DNA of 64,000 nt from Pogona vitticeps (lineage: Eukaryota; Chordata; Lepidosauria; Squamata; Agamidae), in assembly GCF_051106095.1 (NCBI RefSeq), contig NC_135785.1, forward strand, positions 188,463,545 to 188,527,544, given 5' to 3'. A program made the position numbers and the translations under genes. The notes under the pieces were generated by a model that searched no databases, was not told the DNA's origin, and saw only the letters and a program-made list of their open reading frames with translations. Shown one piece after another: positions 57,229-64,000 of this stretch (its first letter is position 1; each line of letters starts with the position of its first letter).

Positions 57229-57419
57229 CAAACAGCAAGCTGGGTTACTTGAAGATTTTCTTCCAACCTACAGATAGAAATAACAAAACAGATTCTTCTG
57301 CATTAGCACAGATAAAGACTGAATCTTTAGCTCATACATGAATTATTACTGTATAATCATTATGACATTATTATGAAACTGCTTTGCATTTATCCCAGAA
57401 TGAACCAACAAGTGAATTA

Positions 57420-58345
<926 letters not shown>

Positions 58346-58639
58346 CACACACAGCACAAAGTTTGAGACTACAAGAAGCAAGAAAACTAAAACAATACAT
58401 GTTGTAAGATTACTATAAAAAACATCTCAACATCACAAACAGATGTGATTCCCAGCACCCAGTCTCGAGTGCCTAATGTTAAATAAATGTTCTAAATTAT
58501 TGGACCTGGCAAAAGGAAAAACACTTTAGTTTTAGTAGACATAGCATGGCTTTTCATTCAGTGCTAGCAAAATCTAGTTTAAACTGTTTAAATCTGAAAG
58601 ATGTGTCCACTATTGCATAATATTTTAAATGCATTAGTA

Positions 58640-58835
58640 CTACTAGTGAGAGCCAGTGTGCTGTAGGTGACCAAAGTACTACAGTGAGACTTTGGAGACC
58701 TGAATTCAAATCCCCACTCAGCCATGGAAACTCAATGACAGGGGGAAATGGTAAATCACCCCTTAAATATCTCACGTATCTTGAAACCTTTCTAGTGTCA
58801 CTATAAGTCAGAATCAACTTGATGGCATATAAGTG
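58640..58835 (+). repeat. tRNA-derived SINE (second family), direct copy
   Basis: GAGAGCCAGTGTGCTGTAGG, then GAATTCAAATCCCCACTCAGCC (B box) and ATAAGTCAGAATCAACTTGATGG at the tail. Confidence 0.8.
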
Positions 58836-58849
58836 TTGGTATGCACCTA

Positions 58850-59185
58850 TAACAGGGACATGGTGGTACTGCAGGTTAAACTGCAGAAGCCTCCGTGCTG
58901 CAAGGTCAGAAGACCAGCAGTCGTAAGATCAAATCCAAGTGACGGAATGAGCTCCTGTTGCTTGTCCCAGCTCGTGCCAACCTAGCAGTTTGAAAGCATG
59001 TAAAAATGCAAGTAGATAAATAGGTACCACCACAATGGGAAGGTAACGGCATTCCGTGTCCAGTCGCACTGGCCACGGAAACTGTCTTTGGACAAACGCT
59101 GGCTCTACGGCTTGAAGACGGGGATGAACACTGCACCCTAGAGTCAGACATGACTGGACTAAATGTCAAGGGGAACCTTTAACTT
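58850..59185 (+). repeat. Sauria-type SINE, near full length
   Basis: It starts with a decayed tRNA-like head (ATGGTGGTACTGCAGGTTAA, GTAAGATCAAATCC), has the TGACGGAATGAGCTCCTGTTG middle and ends AGACATGACTGGACTAAATG and GGGGAACCTTTAACTTTA, the BovB-like tail. Confidence 0.88.
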
Positions 59186-59329
59186 TACCCATATACCTAT
59201 AAAGCACTTTATGGTTTGGGAGATCATTACATGATGGAGTCTTTCTCCCTAAGAATGTTTGCATGGGCCACCCAGTCCAGCCAAGTTTTCTGTTTGCATG
59301 TGGCTACCCCTAGAGAGGAAAAAAAAATT

Positions 59330-59695
59330 GGGCCTCCTTGGTGGAGGCAACAACACTATTGAATGCATTACCTGCAAATATATGCCAGGCTCCCTCACTC
59401 CTGGCCTTCAGGAAATGGGTAAAAACTATACTGTTTGAAGAAGCCTTCAGATATATCTCACCCCGCAGACATTCTCATGGAACCATGAATTGGATATTAA
59501 TTTTGATTGGCGGTCCAGGCTTCTTTTCCTTTTTTTGATATTCTAGGCTTTTAATGTTTTTCTGGATCTCATTATTCCTGTCCTTGTGAGTGGGGAAGGG
59601 TAGTTGTGTTTTTAATTGCTGTTAGCTGCCCAGAGGAGTGCTTAGGCACTAGATGGATGAGATATAAATGTTATTAATAAAATTAATAATAGACA
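59330..59695 (+). repeat. L2-type LINE 3' end
   Basis: An ORF2 C-terminal piece (NALPANICQAPSLLAFRKW) is followed by the UTR with GCTGCCCAGAGGAGTGCTTAG and a (TTAATAA)n tail. Confidence 0.75.
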
Positions 59696-60203
59696 CACAG
59701 GTGCTTTTAAATGAAATGTGGATGTCCCCCTCTTTCCAGACAACACAACTTGCTCTTATTCTAGAGCCAAGAAGCTGCACATCAGCCTGACACAGACGTA
59801 TAGAACATGCAGCAAGTGATTTTCAACATATGACTGTGTCCAATCACTTAATAAACCACAATCATAGAAAAACTCAATACTGGCTGTCAAGCCATTTGGC
59901 ATAAGAGATTTTAATCTAAATATCCATGCCATTTACTGTTACAGGAGATCTTTGGATAGTCTTTTTACTGATGTATAGAATGAAAAATTTGAAGCTATCT
60001 TCTTTGTGACCCATTTCCACAAAATGATTTACTAGTGATGCATCCATCACTTTGTTTTCGGTTCATAATTGATCTTGCATCTTGATTTTGTGTGACCTTG
60101 TTTGCTCCCCAAATATATTTTTGGACAATCACAGATTATCAAACTAAACTGAGTGTTGAACTCATTGAGAATGACCTAAAGACAAAATCAGCCCCTGGGA
60201 TAG

Positions 60204-60590
60204 TCAACTCAGATTCCTCAATAGACTGATAACACACCTTATACTTCCTACATTTGAAATGTCCTGTTGGTAATGTACAGTACTTCCCTGGGTTCTAATG
60301 CTAGTTTGGATGTCAGTATGAATCAAAGTGTCCTTTAAATTCCTCATTCTTGTAAAACCAAATTTAGGTGCTTCCTTGCAATTTGGAGTATCCCTCAAGA
60401 GGTGCCAATTTCTAGGAACAATCCTCTTTAGCTGACTAATTTTGGGGGTGGGGATGTAGTCAAACGTACAGACCAATCTATCCTGGGTGATTTCTATTTT
60501 ATCTTCCAGCAACATTTTCCTATGCACCACCCCTGCTCTATTTTTGGCACTTTCCACTATTTTTTTCTGGATAGCCTCTCTTCTTGTGTG
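60204..60590 (-). mobile_element. Penelope-like element fragment
   Basis: The minus-strand frame reads PRNWHLLRDTPNC and PKFGFTRMRNLKDTLIHTDI, the W-H-L and F-R-NL-D-L motifs after the reverse transcriptase in Penelope-like elements. Sequence down to about 59880 may belong to its 3' part. Confidence 0.7.
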
Positions 60591-60719
60591 TGCGTATATA
60601 TAAACTGAATTTGAAAATTATTAATAATCATTATTTTGGGGATAGATTATTATCGATCACATAAATTGTGAGAATTCCAAGAAACCATAACAACAATTAG
60701 AAATGAGAGGGGAAACCTT

Positions 60720-61468
60720 TTATCACTTCAGCAGGTCCAAAATGCAGCAGCCAGATTGCAGACTGGGGCTGGCTACAAAGATCACATAACTCCCCTATGA
60801 CAGCAGCTCTACTGACTACCGAACAGTTTCTGGGCACAATTCAAAGGATTGGTTTTAAGCTATAAAGCCCTAAAAAGTCTAGGTCAAAGCTATCTCAAAG
60901 ACTTGGTCTTCCATTATGAGCCAGCTCGGGTCTTAAGATCATCAAGAGAGGCTTTTCTCTCAATCCCACCACCTTCACAGACACGCCTGACGGAGACACA
61001 GGAGAGAGCCTTCTCTTGTTGCTGCACCCAGACTTTGGAACTCCCGCCCACAGGAGGCCAGATTGGCCCCTTCTTTGCTGTCCTTCTGCAAGTAGGCAAA
61101 GACCTTTCTCTTCAGGCAAACTTCCCCTCAGTGATTGACTACATGAGTGTGACTTTTAGACTGATTGTTATGCATTACTGTTCTGACTGGATCTTTAGTA
61201 CTACTTGTGTTTACCATCTCTCAGAGTGGGATTTGTTTGTTCCTTTTTGATATCTGTATACTTACGGTTTTAGTTTTAATATTGTCTTTTAATAATATAA
61301 GCTGCTTCTTTAAACTGTTCTTAACGTTAAATATTGTTTTTAATGAGATAAGCCACTGTTGTATACTGACTGTTTTCAGCTCTAAATACTGTCTTTCAAT
61401 GATGTAAGCTGCCTTGGGTCTTTTTAAAGGAGAAAGGTAGAGTAAAAATATTTTAAATAAATAAACTA
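60720..61468 (+). repeat. L2-type LINE ORF2 end and 3' UTR
   Basis: Peptides VQNAAARLQTGAGYKDHIT, LVLSYKALKSLGQSYLKDL and ERAFSCCCTQTLELPP follow the L2 ORF2 C-terminus, with at least one stop. The UTR ends GTAAGCTGCCTTGGGTC and TAAATAAATAAA. Confidence 0.82.
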
Positions 61469-62905
61469 TTTGCTATGTGATGGAAGTATTTTTTTTTCAA
61501 AAAAGGGCCAAAATATTTTATTAATCCTGCAGAAAGGTTTTAGAAATATTTTTATGCCAATTATTAAAACCTTTATAAGTTGCAGAAAATATATGTCCTG
61601 ATTTATGCTAGACTTGTGCTCAAGTCTGCATATTTCAGGAAAATACGATTGACATGTAAAGTCATTAAGAAGTCTTGGACTTCTGTAATCAACAGCCTAC
61701 GTGAGTTAATCTGTTATTACTCTCATCAGGCAGAACTAATGAGATAGTAGAAAGTCAATTCCAACTGTACTAGTCTAATACACTTCTCCCATCAACAATG
61801 CTGGGGCTGTGGGTGCTGGGCCCATAGTTCAAAAAACCTTGTATAACTCTTATGACCACCAAAATGTAACTAAAGCCTCTATCAAAAAGGAAAAACAGAG
61901 GTACAATTTATTAGTTTTAGTTCAACTACCAATGGCCAAAAGAGGGGCAGCATCTACCAAATGCCTTCTTTACAAAATTGGGAAGTAGTATTTGGCACAG
62001 AATATTAGTGTACAAACCATGAGTTATACAACAACTCAGGAGACTTCTATTATTTAAAAAAATACATTTTAGAACAGTGGAACAATATTACTCCAAACTG
62101 GAAACTGCAGAGTAACTACCAACATTTCAAAAAAAAGCTATACAGTACATCTATAAAGCTATACAGCAGTACATATAAGGATAATATAAGAGAATATAAT
62201 AACATATGCTTTCTTTTTCAGTAATTGGTTAGAAATCTGAATAACATCAAATACTGATAGGGGATAAAAACAGACTGAAAAATCATTTTAGGATCATTAA
62301 TCATCATACAAAACACTTCTTTTTTACAAAGCTCAATCCTACAGCTCCCCCTGCAGAAAGGCATTAGATACAACAGAGAACTAAAAAATACTTTCAATAT
62401 GCATCTGAGGACACATCAAGGGATGTAAGTTTTACTTGGATCATCTTGTCCTTTCATACAGTGGCAAAAAAGCGCAATGTTTTTTCCCTTTACTGTCCAA
62501 ACTGAGGACCACCTATTCATACTTCACTAGGAAAAAGAGTTTCTAGACAGAGCTGAGCAGACTCTCTTAGAAGATCAACAGAGCACGGGCACTCCTGAAG
62601 AAGTAAGCACTTTGAGGAGTATGCCATGGAGAAGCAGGAGTTGTCCTTGGAGGAACAGAACTGACAAGAGCCCCTGCCCTTAAGCAGGGGCTCTTATCTG
62701 AAACAATGGCAGGAATCTCAGACTCTCTACATGCACAGTGATTTTGAGCTGCAGGAACAGGGATAGCACAGAGCATGAGATTGGCTGTAGAGATGAGTCT
62801 GCAGGTCCAGATAAGCTACATTTAAGGATACTAAAATAATCTGCACCTTGGTCTACTACCTTTGAGAACTCTTCGAGAAATTGTGAGGTTCCTGAAGACC
62901 AGAGG

Positions 62906-63470
62906 CATAAGAACGTAAGAAGAGCCCTGCTAGATCAGGCCAAGGGCCCATTTAGTCCAGGTTCCTGTATTTCACAGTGGCCCCACCAGATGCCTCCGGG
63001 AGCACATGAGACAACTAGATGCCTGTCTCCTGATACCCTTCCCCTGCATCTGGCATTTGGAGGTACCTTCCTTTTAAGCCTCAAGATTATGTATCCCCAT
63101 AATGGCTTGTAAACGGCAATGGACTTTTCCTCCAGGAATCTGTCCAATTCCCTTTTAAAGGCAGCTAGGCCAGATGCCATAACCACATCCTGTGGCAAGG
63201 AGTTCCACAGACTTACAACACATTGGGTAAAGAAAATTTTTATTTTGTCTGTATTCACTCTCCCAACACTCAATCTGAGTGGCTGTCCCCTGGTTCTGGT
63301 ATTGTGTAAGAGGGGAAAACGAGTTTCCCTCTATCCACTTTATCCATCCCCTGTATAGTTTTATATGTCTCAATCAGGTCCCCCCTCAGGCACCTTTTCT
63401 CTAGACTAAATAGCCCCAAACGCTGTAGCCTTTCCTCATAAGGCAGACAAATGTCACCCACATGTTCAAA
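62906..63470 (-). repeat. CR1-type LINE ORF2 end and 3' UTR
   Basis: The minus strand reads [20 protein letters not shown] and VVSLWNSLPQDVV in two frames, then a UTR ending TTCTTACGTTCTTATG, the CR1 terminal octamer repeat. It is 5' truncated with at least one frame change. Confidence 0.88.
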
Positions 63471-63642
63471 GATGAGAAAGAAGAGAATCCAGACAACTAT
63501 CAGCTGTTCAGCTTCACATGGCTAATAGGTAGAAACCTTCTAGAGACTGTATCATTAAATAGTCAATCTATGAGCACTTAGAAAATACAATGATCCCAAG
63601 ACCCAGCAATTTTCTCAAAAACAAGTCAAATGAAACTAATTC

Positions 63643-63676
63643 TCTCTCTGTGTCTGTCTGTCTGTCTGTCTGTCTA

Positions 63677-63718
<42 letters not shown>
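63643..63718. repeat. (TCTG)n(TG)n microsatellite
   Basis: About 30 bases of TCTG units are followed by about 20 TG units. Confidence 0.9.
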
Positions 63719-63719
<1 letters not shown>

Positions 63720-63829
63720 TGCAATGTACTTGGATTTCAGCTAGGCTTTTCACAAAGTGACCAAGCTGGTTAAGTGTGAGATAAGTGATGCTACTGTTAA
63801 GTAAATTTGTACCTCCATAACGGGTTATA

Positions 63830-64000
63830 TCTTTCTTGGATTGCTGCCTTGTCGTGGCGAAGGGGCTTGAGTAACTCGGAGGCGCTATGGGCTATGCCGT
63901 GCAGGGACACCCAAGACGGACAGGTCATAGTGAAGAGTTCCAACTAAACACAATCCACCTGGAGTAGGAATTGGCAAGCCAGTCCAGTATCTTTGCCAAG
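63830..64000 (+). mobile_element. Probable BovB LINE 5' region, cut by window end
   Basis: GGATTGCTGCCTTGTCGTGG, CGGACAGGTCATAGTGAAGAG, and GGCAAGCCAGTCCAGTATC with TTTGCCAAG at the edge resemble the 5' part of BovB/RTE elements. The rest is outside the window. Confidence 0.5.

Overview
This window is nuclear DNA from a vertebrate, most likely a squamate reptile (lizard or snake). The genes are intron-split with GT-AG junctions. The repeats include Sauria-type SINEs with an ACCTTT tail, other tRNA-derived reptile SINEs, CR1, L2, BovB-like and Penelope-like retroelement pieces, many hAT, Tigger and Tc1 DNA transposons, and one DIRS-type fossil. There is no bacterial-style gene packing, and most long open frames are chance frames or transposon relics.

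Three protein-coding genes can be read exon by exon. ACOT9 (mitochondrial acyl-CoA thioesterase) is on the minus strand from the left edge to about 16.4 kb, with its 3' exons off-window. SAT1 (spermidine/spermine N1-acetyltransferase) is on the plus strand from about 21.9 to 27.2 kb and is complete. APOO (MIC26, a MICOS subunit) is on the minus strand from about 56.5 to 46.8 kb, with the first coding exon not found. This order and orientation match human Xp22.11, so the block is conserved. ACOT9 and SAT1 diverge from CpG-rich starts about 5.5 kb apart. SAT1 and APOO converge.

Layout: 1-16.4 kb, ACOT9 with hAT and SINE insertions; 16.0-16.65 kb, ACOT9 CpG island; 16.7-21.7 kb, intergenic repeats; 21.7-22.3 kb, SAT1 promoter and CpG island; 22-27.2 kb, SAT1 with its coding exons and a 110-nt stop-containing cassette exon; 27.86-29.86 kb, nested DNA transposons; 30.1-33.8 kb, DIRS fossil; 34-46 kb, intergenic, mostly DNA transposons and relics; 46.7-56.5 kb, APOO; 56.5-64 kb, probable first intron of APOO or upstream DNA, dense in LINE and SINE pieces, ending in a probable BovB 5' region.

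The best biological signal is in SAT1. The poison exon (exon X) used by mammals for polyamine-controlled splicing is recognisable here with the same reported length and number of in-frame stops. Inside it lies a 12-bp RNA stem-loop. I saw no wholly new gene system. The other notable items are the nested transposon stacks, most with clear target-site duplications.
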